Below, one piece after another: positions 1 through 11,170 of a stretch of DNA of 64,000 bases. Source of the DNA: Rhizopus arrhizus. Lineage: Eukaryota; Mucoromycota; Mucoromycetes; Mucorales; Rhizopodaceae. The notes under the pieces were generated by a model. It worked only from the letters and a program-made list of their open reading frames with translations, was not told the origin of the DNA and did no database searches. The position numbers and the translations under genes are program-made. The first letter of the stretch is position 1, and every line of letters starts with the position of its first letter. The stretch covers positions 248,001-312,000 of the forward strand of contig JAKZZE010000011.1 in NCBI GenBank assembly GCA_024220505.1. Reading direction: 5' to 3'.

Positions 1-768
1 TAACAAACTGAATGTTTTGGATAAACAAATAATTAAATACCGTATTTCCAATTTCAATCTAGTAATACTTACTGGTTACTATTTGTACTCTTTTGATTTT
101 CAATGTGCATAAAAGTTATTTCATCAATGATTAAGCTAGCTAATGATCGGAAAGAGGTGATATGGCCTGAACTTATTGCAGATTTGAATAATCTACATTT
201 TACAGTATAATGAAAAGAAAGATAATATTAATAGCCAATGCTGCTGAATACAAGCTTTTGAAATTCAATGAGAATATATGACTCGATATTGAAGGAACGC
301 TAATCTTTCTCTTCTTCCTTTAATACTACAAAATCGAACTATAGCCTATCAGAAGAGGAGAAGAAACGCGTCATCATCCAATATGATGCTATTAAAGAAG
401 AGGACAGGTGGCGATTGATAACCTGTTCTATAGTTGAAGATGAAAGTACTGTACTTCCACCCTCAATTGGTTAGGAAATTTGGTCATGTGTTTGAAGCCC
501 AATTGGTCACTTTTCCGAAGTTTAATTGGCCACTTTGTTGAAATCCAATTGGTCACTTTTGTAAATATTATTATTTGACCACTTTTTTAAAAAGAAATAA
601 AAAGGTTGAATTATATTTTTGAGGTGAACAGTAGCTACCGATTCACTGGCTTCTACAACTCTTGAAGTAAAGGCTTTTATGTCACTAAGCTTACAGTGAT
701 TTGCGTTCAAGATTTAAGCTTTTAAAATAGCATTCCAGCTCAAACTTTTGATAAGCCAATCAAAAATA
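1..768. other. Intergenic, no gene seen
   Basis: No open frame with family resemblance on either strand. The stretch is AT-rich and contains only a short degenerate tandem repeat (491-588). It ends at the left target-site duplication of a LINE insertion. Confidence 0.6.
491..588. repeat. Short degenerate tandem repeat, ~22-28 bp unit
   Basis: Four successive imperfect units, starting near 491, 515, 537 and 561, each end in a variant of AATTGGTCACTTT (the second has GGCCACTTT, the fourth TGACCACTTTTTT). Only seen as sequence; no coding role is apparent. Confidence 0.6.
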
Positions 769-780
769 TCTCCTTGTACG

Positions 781-1891
781 ATTAATCTTTTTTTTTTTTT
801 ATTATTATTATTTCTAAATAATCCATGTGAGCACATAATAATATGAATATTGGATTGCCCGAATCAGATCAAAGAGGAGTATACAAGAAACTAAAAACCT
901 TTTGCTAGTCAAAAGGGAAAAAAGAGAAAGAAGAGGAGAGGAAAAAGAAAATGTATCTTCAAATACTAGATCAATTGTTGCATATCCAAGCTACCAACTT
1001 GGTACCAAGTGGAGGGAGTTTACCATGATGTATATAGTCGAGTTCAAATAAGATTTGGCAGATAGCAGGCCATCGAACGGTCCAAGCAGAATTTGTAGAG
1101 TTCGCATTAGGGAGACACGAGTTTCTTGCATTTGTTGGGTAGTTGATTCAACAGAAACGACAGAAGGTCGGCTTCAGTACGAGGCATTTGTAAACGGCGG
1201 TGCATATGTAGACATTCTGTGGCATGGGAACGAGTGAGCATGACATTGGGATGGTAGATACACGGCTGTGGTATACCACCAGGTAACCAACCAAGGCGTC
1301 AGCGTATGACTCGGCTGCGTTCAGCATAGGTCATCGGTAGCCAGAGAATCGGACCTAGACCCAGATTTGGGCGGCAAACAGAGAAGAGAACCGAATTAGA
1401 CGTGCTACGCCCTGTATCAAGGCTGTCTTCAAGATATGTTTTGTAGATAGCCTTGAAAGTAGAGGAGTTAACTTCATCAGGATCATGGGAAGCAGTGCTC
1501 CGTTGCCATACAGTCGTCTTTGAAAGTTTATACCATTGAGAGCGACTAGCTGAGGTATGCAGATAAGGTAAATACTGGGATAAGAGAGTATCATCGGGAG
1601 CATCAACTGATCGAAGCAGGAACTTGGCTTGTAATTTTTGAACACGTTCCTTCATTGTTGGCAGGTTTACTAGATGCAACATCACCTTGATCGATGAGCG
1701 AGAGCCTCCGCCGAATATCCGTCGAATGCATTGTGTTTGGCAAGCATCCAGTTTTTGTAACTGATGGGCGGGGACAGAGCTAATAGCAAGGCTATGTTCA
1801 AGCTGAGAGCGGACAATTTGCGTATAGAAATGTACAGAGAGAAGACGGTCAAAGCCTTTATTGTTAACACCAATTGTTGTTATTTGATATC
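781..1891 (-). mobile_element. 5'-truncated LINE (non-LTR retrotransposon), C-terminal reverse transcriptase part
   Basis: On the minus strand an almost continuous frame runs from about 1888 to about 1096. It reads as the end of a LINE reverse transcriptase and its tail: a TTIGVNNKGFDRLLSVHFY block, then SQLEHSLAI, LQKLDACQTQCIRRIFGG, LQAKFLLRSVDAPDD, PILWLPMTYAERSRVIR, then RLGWLPGG and SHATECLHMHRRLQMPRTEAD. One in-frame TGA at 1299-1301 sits where RWRLGWLPGG-type relatives have Trp. The 3' end is marked by a T run (minus-strand poly-A) at 787-800. A 12 bp direct repeat, TCTCCTTGTACG, flanks the unit at 769-780 and 1892-1903 and is the target-site duplication. The element is therefore a dead 5'-truncated insertion. 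Family assignment rests on motif recognition; the clade (CR1/I-like) is less sure. Confidence 0.85.
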
Positions 1892-1955
1892 TCTCCTTGT
1901 ACGCTGATTGATTTTTTTTTTACAACGTTTTTCTTTTCGTATATCCTATATTACC

Positions 1956-3871
1956 ATGACAAAAGAAGCAAAAGAGCTGATTGCTAAGCAAAAAAAGCTT
2001 TTTATAAAGATAAACACTACAGCACTCAATGATATTGAAAACGTGAGTATTGATTGTCATTTAGCTTTGTCCATTATTGCTAACTTGATTGCTCTTTTGC
2101 AGGAGCTGAACGAGAGCAATAAAAAGAAGAGCAACAAGAGAAAGGTAGGTGTTTATTGAATCGCACTTAAGGTAACAGTTTACGCGTTATTAACGACATT
2201 GTCTACAACAGATACCAGTTGCTGAAAGCAGTAATGCTGTCAAGAAAAAAAAAGGTTTGACACTGTTATTTATAACATACCTATCATAAGCTTATTTGTT
2301 TCTTTTTGTTAGGTTATTGCAGCAAGTAACCCTGCTATAAAGTTTTCAAATCACTTCAAAAATACAAATAAGGGCAAGAAAGGCAAATGCTTTGACATGT
2401 ATGTATACGTGTATCGAAATTTGTATTACAATGCCTATGCTTACCTACTCTTTTTTTATTATTATTTATTTAAGTACAACAAAAAACTACATACTTGACT
2501 TGACAGATCATAGCAAAGGTTCCCAATCTATTCTGTTTTCAGATGATTTGAAGCTGTATTTAAGGAACACTTGCAGCACTCCTCCTCTCAAGCCTTCTGT
2601 CCCCAGGATCGAGGCAATTGAAATGTTTGAAAAAAAGGTAAACTTAATTCATTAGATTTGGTCATGGCCGTTTTTGGATTGCTTTTACACTTTGAAGAAA
2701 ATAGTATTGGGCTTTGTTTTTGCTACCTCTACTACTATTGATATGTTTTTGGCCCACGCATAGCAAAAAAAAAAAAAAAAAAGTGCAAAAACAGTGCAAA
2801 AACGGACTTAATCACCCCTACTCTACATCTGTTTCCTTTGTATAATTAACCAACTTTATGTTTGCAAAATAGAACAATTCTTCCACATTCACAAACATGA
2901 AAAAGCTCTTAAAATCATTAAACTCTTTTGGCTCAACAAGTAACAAAGAAAGAAGATGTGTAAACGTTTACAAGTATATCCTTGAAATGCACCTATTCAA
3001 GAACTACCTTTTCAAACCACAAAATTTTAAACTTTACTCAGAACAAGACTTCATAGTCAAATTCTGGTCATATGCGTTCGAGGAAGCCTTCTCCAATAGT
3101 GGGCTATGTCTTCACTGGGGTGATACGATGCCCAAAAAAGCTAAGAAATACGAAAATATTGACATGAAGATTGACCTTCGAATCTTGTTTTGTTCCAATA
3201 CAAAACGACCAGACCTTAGTGTTGGCGAGTTTGCCAAAAACGCAATCCCCTACAAACTCTACCACGACAAACTCAAGCAAATAACTATTTCGAAATATCA
3301 TTTAAACACTCTTCTTCTTTCTGGACTCCCCCCCCCCTCAGCAGCCTTAATCCCAATTGTGCAAATAATGGGTTTCGAGTGCCATTTGTATGTCTTAAAG
3401 TCGAAGACTTTTATATCTTAGAAACAGTTGATTCAATCACATTCCCCACAACATATAAAGCCATAAAAGACAATGGCATTAAAAAATTGATAAGCTGCTT
3501 GGAAAAGGCCAAGGTAAAATATTTGGCTTCTAGACTACAATCAAGTGTTTATTCACTTTAATTTAATTTCATAGAGCCTGTGCCTGTCGCTGAAGAGGGA
3601 AATAAAAGAAAACGGCCTCTACAAAACAACAGGCAAGATGGGAGGCATTCTTGAAAACAGAAAAAGGGAGGGAAGAGCGGCTGTTCATGCCGTGGTTTGG
3701 CCGCCGAAAGAACACGATGCGGAAGAAGATGATGAGGAAGAAGAGGACGAGGAAGAGGACGATGAGGAAGAAGACGATGAGGAAGAAGACGATGAGGAAG
3801 AAGCAGATACCGGTGAAGAAGTCGATGATGAAGATGCCAGAGAAGAAGATCTAGCTCGTGTTCGATCCTGA
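1956..3871 (+). pseudogene. Mucoromycota-type repeat-family protein of unknown function, frameshifted
   Basis: A multi-exon gene starts at ATG 1956 with a Lys-rich N-terminus. Exons join through introns near 2043-2102, 2144-2211, 2256-2330, 2399-2525 and 2636-2871. The large exon from about 2872 carries a block I recall as typical of an expanded, uncharacterised mucoralean protein family: FWSYAFEEAF, LCLHWGDT, IDMKIDLRILF, VGEFAKNAIPYKLYHDKLK, YHLNTLLLS, IPIVQIMGFECHLYVL. Just after this (about 3388-3405) the frame is lost. The expected continuation, EDFYILETVDSITFPTTY and GIKKLISCLEKAK, lies in the +1 frame, as if one base were missing. A further intron is likely at 3511-3574. The last exon may end early at 3652, or run through an acidic Glu/Asp repeat (about 3718-3815) to 3871. 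Function is unknown. It is either a pseudogene or carries a sequencing error. Confidence 0.6.
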
Positions 3872-4089
3872 AAGAATAAACCTCTATGTTTATATTCTTT
3901 TAAATTTCATGTTGCTTTAGCTGAATAATATATTTATAGCTTTTCTTGTCGGCTCCATATCTTGTTTCGTTTCACTATGAGCAGTTTTCCATTGATGGAC
4001 TGTCTTTTCAATCTCTAACATCCCTGTCAGTTCTATCAGTAGTAGCGGCAGTTTGGTCCAGATTCTCCATTTTACCAGTTGTATTATGT

Positions 4090-4570
4090 TCATTCAGTTT
4101 GTTTCGGATTTGGATTGTTCTCCCTTTTTTTTTGTAACGATGCTTTCGTGAGTCTTCTATTCAAGAAAGAAATGTCTCTCTCTTGCTCGTAAGCATAACC
4201 TCTAGCCTGAGCAGTTCCCTTACTCAAATAAAGCGCTTTTGGGATGGAATACAGGTCTTTCTCTTGTGCTCTGCAGAAGAAAATTTGTTTTCTAGAAAAT
4301 CCAGTTTCATGACAATACTGCAGAAATTCATCTAATTCCTTAAAAGCAACTTGACAATTGTGGCGCGCTTCTAGGTTTTCCTTATTCCAAAATAGAATCG
4401 CCTTACTTCAAATCAAGAGAATCAGCATGCATTATTATATTTTGATATGTTATTTTTTATCTTAGGAAACCTGTATCCAATTTCTTATTCTTTACTCCAT
4501 ATAACGTCACAACACATGGTTCTGTTCCATCGAATTCAAAATGGTAACAGGAGAAGGGATTTCCATTTCG
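4090..4570 (-). pseudogene. Degraded coding remnant, unrecognised
   Basis: Two exon-like open stretches lie on the minus strand with no gene to join them. The first (about 4457-4570) includes CYHFEFDGTEPCVVTLYGVK. The second (4090-4407) is 105 codons without a stop and without any Met, including FWNKENLEARHNCQVAFKEL and FLNRRLTKASLQKKRE. Their codon patterns look protein-like, so they may be exons of one decayed gene or transposon. I do not recognise the family. No start codon or clean splice pair was found. Confidence 0.3.
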
Positions 4571-5129
4571 TCAGCAAAGACATATTTGAGTAGGGTAAGA
4601 CTTGACTTTTTTGATCTTGTAAAGAAATCTCTTCGTGCCTGAACAAGATATTTCCATTTAAGTTACCTAATGAACGCTTTAAATATATAGATATGTTAAT
4701 GTATAAAATCAAATGAAAAGGGCATATTAAAAGAAAAGTATTATCAAATTAAATAATAAAAACCTCTTTCTGCTTCCAATATTAATGGAAATCATTTGGT
4801 TTGAGAGAACTTCTAATAATATCAGGAAATATTCTTGAGACATTTAACTGTGTAAATTCAAATCAGTCAGTTGTTGAAAAGACGGCCTCTAATGTGATAC
4901 ATGCTCTCTGAGCCACGCTTTATTTTCCTTATATAATAATAATAACAAGTAAATCTCTTCTTCTCCATATCTTCCTAAGCTACGCAACGTGGGTAAACTA
5001 TATTATTGAATCTCTTTCACTTAATAAAATAGGAACGATACAGAGAAGGTGAATAGGATCACTGCACAAGGATAACACTAAATCTCCGAGGAGGAGGAGT
5101 ATCTACGGAGTAACATTTTTAACATACAA
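4571..5129. other. Intergenic, no gene seen
   Basis: AT-rich sequence with many short homopolymer runs and stops in all frames. Nothing was recognised. Confidence 0.5.
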
Positions 5130-5530
5130 AAACCCATAACTAAGGCAAAGGCTCTCACATTGGTTACCTCAAAATCCTAAATATTGTTTGCTCACTTAGC
5201 TCCTTCTTATTCTCTTCCTTCCCTTTCATTTTTTGTTTGATCCTAAAGGAGCTTTCAGCTTCTTTGTGCTCTTCTTTTTTATCTGACTCGGGTGAAACAA
5301 TGTCTACAAGATACCATGTGCTCACTGCATCATATAAATATATATAAAGTAATTGTTAGTCATATAAATTCTTTCTTTTGATTCTCTAACGCTATTTTTT
5401 TTTTTTATCTGATTTGGGTAATTAGGATGCATTGAAGATAATGTGTGCTCATTTAAGTCTTTTATTACAAGTAAAATTCATATTTAATTATACAAATTCT
5501 TCCTTTTCTCGGCATCTCACCAACAAGCTC
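5130..5530. repeat. Dispersed repeat, copies 1 and 2 (head-to-tail)
   Basis: Copy 1 (about 5130-5390) contains ACATTGGTTACCTCAAAAT and TATCTGACTCGGGT, followed by a TGTGCTCA block and an AAATTCTTTC block. The second half recurs immediately at about 5395-5530 (TATCTGATTTGGGT, AATGTGTGCTCATTTAA, AAATTCTTCCTTTT). The same order of blocks is found at 10586-11170, where a LINE has jumped in. No coding frame was seen. It is an old repeat, perhaps a decayed transposon. Confidence 0.5.
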
Positions 5531-6072
5531 TGGTTTACTTTTCTCTCTTTTTTTTTATTTTTATTGTTTTCATACGGTCCCGTATCGATATATTAATAGT
5601 AATATGCAATGATGTCCAAAAGAAATTATTTACAGTCAACTTTCATCTTCATAGTGACAGTCTCCTCCCTATCTTCTTCCATAAGGCTCCCAAAGCCGTT
5701 CCTTGCTAAAATTTAGTTCAATTGGATTTATTATTCTGGTTCATAATGATTCAACAAAGTGGCTAAAAGTATTTTTCAAAGTCAATCATCTTTCCTGAAA
5801 TTGGCGAATAATTTCCGAAAATAGTACACATAAGAAAATGTGGTGATACAGTTTTATATAAAAGGTAAAAATGAAGCATAGAAATTCGTGAAATACATAT
5901 TTGAGAACAGCAAAGAACATGAAAAGGACATATTATTTAGACATGAAGCAAAAGGGGTTATGGGTTTTAAAGTGGAGAAAATATACAATTTATGTGGTGT
6001 AAAAGGGAAAGGAAAGGAGAGGATGATTCAATAGTACGAATAACACCCATCAAGTAGGTTTGGGGAAGTAGT
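5531..6072. other. Intergenic, 3' flank of velvet gene
   Basis: No supported gene. Probably holds the 3' untranslated region of the minus-strand velvet gene, followed by AT-rich spacer. Confidence 0.4.
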
Positions 6073-7091
6073 TTAGTGACGCGGGTAAGGCTCAATTACA
6101 TAACTTGAGGTGATGGAAGAAGGGGGAGGAAGAATGAGAGGCATAGAAACTGAGCTTTTATAATCGCCGTTCATAATTGCACGTAAAGGTGGTAGTCGCG
6201 TACCCCAATGACACTCTCTGTTAGCATGATGATCTGTAATCGGTGGTGTAGGCAGCCTTTGCGAATGACATATAGATGATGATAAATGAGATAATGTTGG
6301 TTGACTCTTTAAATTGGAGTTAAGCTGACTAACAGGTACGAAATGCGAGGAAGGAAACTGTTTATGATAGGAAATCTGCTCTGTTGTTATGTTACGGTGA
6401 TAAGAATGCGGTGGTAAAGAACTGTAGGTGCTTGTACTTTCAGGGCTAGGAAAGCTAGGTTGCTCATGATGATATCTGAACTTGTTTGTTAGTGATCTAT
6501 AATCATTTTCATCAACAGATGAAGGAGACGTTGATACTGAAATTTGTCGCAATTTCTCTGCACTTGCAGTAGTGGCTTGCCATCTACCAAAGAAGACGTC
6601 TGTCGAATTAGACGATGGATCAGCATAAGGAGGGGAAGAAGAAATTATTGTGTCTGATCGTTTTAGCTGATGTTTTTTTGGTTGATTGTCTGTCTCGTTT
6701 GTATTTTTTCTTTTTCGGCTAATAATAGTGCATGATTAGTTTTTATATAGAGTTAAACAATGAAACATACGATTGTATTCTGTGCTCTTTACGAATCCTC
6801 ATTTTTACGCCTTGATCAGAAAAGGTTCTAGATAAGAAAGTTGCTTCAACTGGACCAGGGAAATACTTTGGTAAATACACAGTGAATGCATTGGAATAAA
6901 TAACTTTGCGATTTTGGACTTGGCCACTTTAAAGAGTAATTATGTGAGATCGATGATACAAAGATAATAAATAGGTACACGTACTGCACAATTTCAAATA
7001 GGCTGAACTGTAATCTAAACTTTCCTTCTTTTTTTACGGCAAGATCACCGAACACAAAGAAGCCACCGTCTAATTTTTTTTTAGAAATCAG

Positions 7092-7124
<33 letters not shown>

Positions 7125-7634
7125 AATTTACCCGAATTATCAAGATCACGAAGACGATGCAAAGAAGATACAGTAGTGCCTGATAAATAGTCTTGTGTTG
7201 GCATTAATAATGTTTCAGGGCTTTGTTCAGTAACAAGGTTAGCTACCATGAAATAGAATGGGCTCTGAAGGCATTTTCTGTTATATAATTTAATTAGCTT
7301 GATATTATTGTAAAATTGTGTCATTTACTTTAACTCCTCTTCAGTGGCGTTTTCCCAATATAATTGTAGTATAGGTGGTGGTTCAATAGAACGTCTATCT
7401 GTATAGGATGAATTAGTTTATGTTTTGCCAAATGAAGCATTACCTCTTTCATTTACAAGGCTTACTTTCGCTCTTTCGGGTTCTTGTCTAATAACTATTT
7501 TATAATTTCTATAAAAAATACGAATTATTTAGACTGACAAGCAATCTTTTTTTTGTTTTTTACACTTTTTCAGAAATATCGGAAATAGAACTTTCTACAA
7601 ATCTGTAAGTACAATTTGTTGTAAAGTTATTCAT
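6073..7634 (-). CDS. Velvet-domain regulatory protein
   Basis: Velvet proteins are fungal DNA-binding regulators that couple development, spore formation and secondary metabolism, often as VelB/VosA/VeA heterodimers in the nucleus. Seven exons (7564-7634, 7444-7508, 7329-7398, 7132-7277, 6985-7069, 6771-6926, 6073-6718) join in phase to 412 codons. The velvet domain fills roughly residues 25-200. Visible marks are [80 protein letters not shown], and [20 protein letters not shown] with MRIRKEHR. The rest of the protein is a disordered Ser/Pro/His-rich tail. Intron 4 contains a 28 bp A run (7092-7119). The tail length and the single N-terminal velvet fold fit VelB/VosA-type proteins, but the subclass cannot be fixed from the sequence alone. 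Confidence 0.93.
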
Positions 7635-8779
7635 GTTGAATCAAATAAATAAAAATATAAAATATAAAAAAGAGAGAGAATCCAAACATTTCAAGTTGTA
7701 CTCCACTTCTTTTTCTCTTATATATAAAAAACAGCTCAATTTGAGCTGAGATTTAACAAAATTAGTAACTATTTTGATATCCAACAGAGTTGCATGCGAT
7801 GATTTTACCATTTAAAGAGAAATTATTCACATTTGGACTCTACTAATTTTACTTAAAATAGGAATTGCCAAGACTTTTTCCTGGAATTTTTTTTTTTTTT
7901 GCTTATTGCTCTGTACACCATTTTGTCTTACAACCAGAAAGAGGGAAAGGAGGTTTTGTTTGGGTCAAGAGGGTAATTTTTTTTTGTTATTTAAATTACC
8001 CAAAAATAGAATTTATATTAAATTTGCCAAGAGGGCAAAATCATTTTCATAAAGCTATACTTTTTTCTATATTTGAAGCTGTTTAGCAGTAGCGCATGAA
8101 GAGTTTCTTTTTTGTTGTTGTTGTGCTCAAGGTACTGGCATTTTTGTAAAAGATGAACACGTATTATGTAGTTGTCTGAGCTGTGCTTTCTTAATTCAAA
8201 GAGTAAAATGAATATTTACTGTTTTCAAAGTTGAAAAGTATCTTTTTGTGTTTACTTGGCTTTCACAGAGTGGATAAAGTTGTATGCAACCAGTAATTAT
8301 CTGTGGTAGGGAGAATTTGTAAGCCACAATACTTTAAGACAATACCAATATTGCATGTTACTTTTACACACAATCCAAGTTGCTCTAATTCGCATTTGTA
8401 GTATGACAAGATTTTCAACAATTGAACTTAAAAAGCGCCATTTGGATTCAGTTACTTTTGTTATTGACTGAACGAGCTATCCTTGTTATAGAGCTCTAAT
8501 GTCTTAAGGCATGAATAGAATGAATGACGAATTTAACAACATTGATACCATTAATTTTCTCATTATATTTTAAAATATATATCAGAAAAAAAATACAATC
8601 TCCTCTAATGTGAATTTTAATGCAGGAGTATCGCCAACTTTAAAAATAACTGCATCTATTGGTCAAACCTGCTGCAATTGAGAGTAAAGAACCGGGTGTT
8701 GGATAATAAAGATAAGAACATTTTTTAAGCTCGTGAAACATACATTGTTTTAGTTTACAAGATTTGTACTGCCGTGCTG
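7635..8779. other. Intergenic, upstream of velvet gene
   Basis: About 1.1 kb of AT-rich DNA containing the presumed promoter of the velvet gene. No convincing coding stretch. Small open frames here have no recognised domain. Confidence 0.5.
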
Positions 8780-8798
8780 ACCACTGATTGCCCATCTT

Positions 8799-9662
8799 TA
8801 TCTTTTTTTTTTGTATGAGAATTTTATTCTAGTGCTGCCTCCAGGCGAGCACTATTACAATAATGAATTGTAATGTTTCTACATTTCTTGACTATATAAA
8901 TTTTCACTGTGGATTCATCTAAGTAGTACTGTGGTTCTTGCTGTTGCTTCATTTAGCCAAAAAGGTATTTCTTCAAAAGAATATTTTCAGTGTAATCTCA
9001 ATAGACTCAAATTCCAACAAGCAATTACATGAAAGGTGTCAAGTTTCCAATGCAATAGTATTTTAGTTGTTGTTTGAAGTGGTTGATATATTTGATCAAA
9101 AGATAGTGGTGAAGGTTGAACAAAGAATCATCGTGCCAATGTATCCCATGTAGGCCATTTAACTAGGCAGAGCCACAGGAAGTGTTGATCCGTTTCGATT
9201 GCGCCACATATCATGCATTGTTCATCAGTAATATAGCAAGGCATAACTTTATGCAGACGAGAGCTTGTATGAATTTCTGACTGATACAGCCCCCATAGAA
9301 TGGTTTGTGCTAGACGAGGAATTGAGGCATGCCAAAATTTATTTCAGGAAAACTTGCTAGGTTTAGTTACGTGGACGGGAGGCTATCTAAAGAAAGTATA
9401 TTGAGATTACGAAAGCACTTGGTGGATAACTTTTTACTATGTATACCATCTGGTAGAGACAAGATAAATAGAAAGGCAAACTGAGGTGCAGGACGTTGAA
9501 AGCCAAAAGAGGATTTAAATCCTTCAGGAGCACAGTTGGATGAGCTTTTAAGGGCGACAAAAATTTTCCTTCAGCTACTTGACTTGTACGCAGAAGATCG
9601 AGATATGTCCCAGCCCTGTTTCTTTGTTAACTAGACAGGAAAGATCCTCTGGGAGTGAGCTT
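8799..9662 (-). mobile_element. 5'-truncated LINE remnant with zinc-knuckle tail
   Basis: The minus strand contains a decayed LINE 3' region. The clearest part is CMICGAIETDQHFLWLC, a C-x2-C-x7-H-x4-C knuckle that ends ORF2 of many mucoralean LINEs, preceded by LAQTILWGLYQSEIHTSSRL. Several stops and frameshifts are present upstream. The 3' end has a T run (minus-strand poly-A) just after 8800, followed by a block (about 8820-8865) shared with the element at 10778-11044. Matching ~19 bp direct repeats, ACCACTGATTgCCcATCTT with two mismatches, at 8780-8798 and 9663-9681 form an aged target-site duplication. Confidence 0.8.
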
Positions 9663-9681
9663 ACCACTGATTACCTATCTT

Positions 9682-10585
9682 AATACAATCGATACGGTAG
9701 ATTTTGTCGGTTTGCAGAAAATAAACTGTCGGTTATTGAAAACGTTTGCCAAAAAAATAAAATCTAATGGCTGTGAACCAAATCTTATATGCTTTTTGAA
9801 TGATGTCTTTATATTTTAATTTATTTGTTTCTTTTTTTTTTTTCATTCATGATTTTTATAGTGATGATTATCTGTAGAATTGCTTACTTAATGTTAACTC
9901 GTTGAAAAGAAAATTGAATTTGGAGATCAAGTATTCTTTTTCTACCTTTTTTAAGTCTCAACTATGCATTTTCTGGTGACACGTTATATTTTCTGATTAC
10001 CCTATGACAGATAGACACATAAGTTTACTAAATACTTTTTGAATGAGTTACTTGATGATGAATCCCGCTCCAGATGCTCCAATTTATGCAAATAATGTGA
10101 ATTAAATACAGTGGGTATGTTTCTTTTATTATTAACATTCATATAGTGTATAAATATATAATCTCTTAAAGTATTTATGTTTTAGTAAACACTTCGCTCA
10201 TTAATTTAAAATAAAAGACATGTACTAATTGATTTTCGTGTCATTTTTTAGCATTGATATATACGCAAAATTATTAAAAACCTTTATATAGACAAATTTT
10301 CCTATTAAAGATATACTATTTACTTACACAATTTCTCTTTTAAAATTATGGTTGAACAACTTTGATTTTTTTCATTTTACCATGTTAAACAAGATAATAG
10401 GCCAACTGAAACGATTGACTTTGTCGATCGTATCGAGTAATTTTTTATTTAAATAATATGGCCAATCATAACTTCAGGCAGTAAGTAATTTGGGACACTT
10501 GTATACAATTTGTTCATCTCATCCTGTTTTCTCTTTGTTTCTTCGTTGACTCACCATATGTTTGATTCACTTTGAAAATGATATC
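9682..10585. other. Intergenic, no gene seen
   Basis: AT-rich, with stops in every frame. No repeat or coding signature was recognised. Confidence 0.5.
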
Positions 10586-11170
10586 CCATCTATTTTTCTC
10601 CGGAAAACGACTCTTAGATTGGTTGCTTCAAAACACAAATTAATATTTACAACACCCCGTTCCTTCCTTATATGTTCTTTTTTTTCACTCTTGGCCCTGA
10701 AGAAAGTTTTTTGACTTCTTCACGCTCCTATTGATCTAACTCGAGCGATTATGATATATAGAAGACAGTGTGAGCTCTTTTTTTTTTTTTGTAAAAGGAG
10801 GATTTTATTCCGGTGCCGCAAGGCGTACACCATTGTAAGCATTAAATAAATTATAATCGAGGGGGGTTTGTTCATTTTTGTTATTTTGTTTTGTAATCCC
10901 TGCGAAATTTGATACTGGCAACAAAATCTGAGGTAGAGAACTAAGCAGAAACGTATGGATTAGCTGTTTAGTGATCGACTATTGTTTTCTTTGTGAATCT
11001 TGAGGATTTGTCTAGTGGCTTTTGCTACTACTTCTTGAGGCCAGAGTGTGAGCTCATTTAAAATTTTTACTATATATAAAATTTACGTATAATGTTACGC
11101 ATTCTTAGATTGGCTTATGACACTTTATTCAGCAGTATTATTTATCTCCTTTCCTCAAGAGGCCTATAAG
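10586..11170. repeat. Dispersed repeat, copy 3, split by a LINE
   Basis: The left part (10586-10777) has TTAGATTGGTTGCTTCAAAA and an AACTCGAGCGATTAT block, in the same order as in the copy at 5130-5390. The right part resumes at 11045 with TGTGAGCTCATTTAA and a TATATAAAATTTACG block, like 5440-5510. The interruption is a 267 bp LINE tail. The copies are well diverged, so the match is by block order rather than high identity. Confidence 0.45.
10778..11044 (-). mobile_element. Very short 5'-truncated LINE tail
   Basis: A T run from about 10778 (minus-strand poly-A) is followed by GGATTTTATTCCGGTGCCGC and a CACCATTGTA block. This parallels the 3' end of the LINE at 8799-9662. It is bounded by an 11 bp direct repeat, AGTGTGAGCTC, at 10767-10777 and 11045-11055. 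It has no intact coding sequence and is nested inside an older dispersed repeat. Confidence 0.75.
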
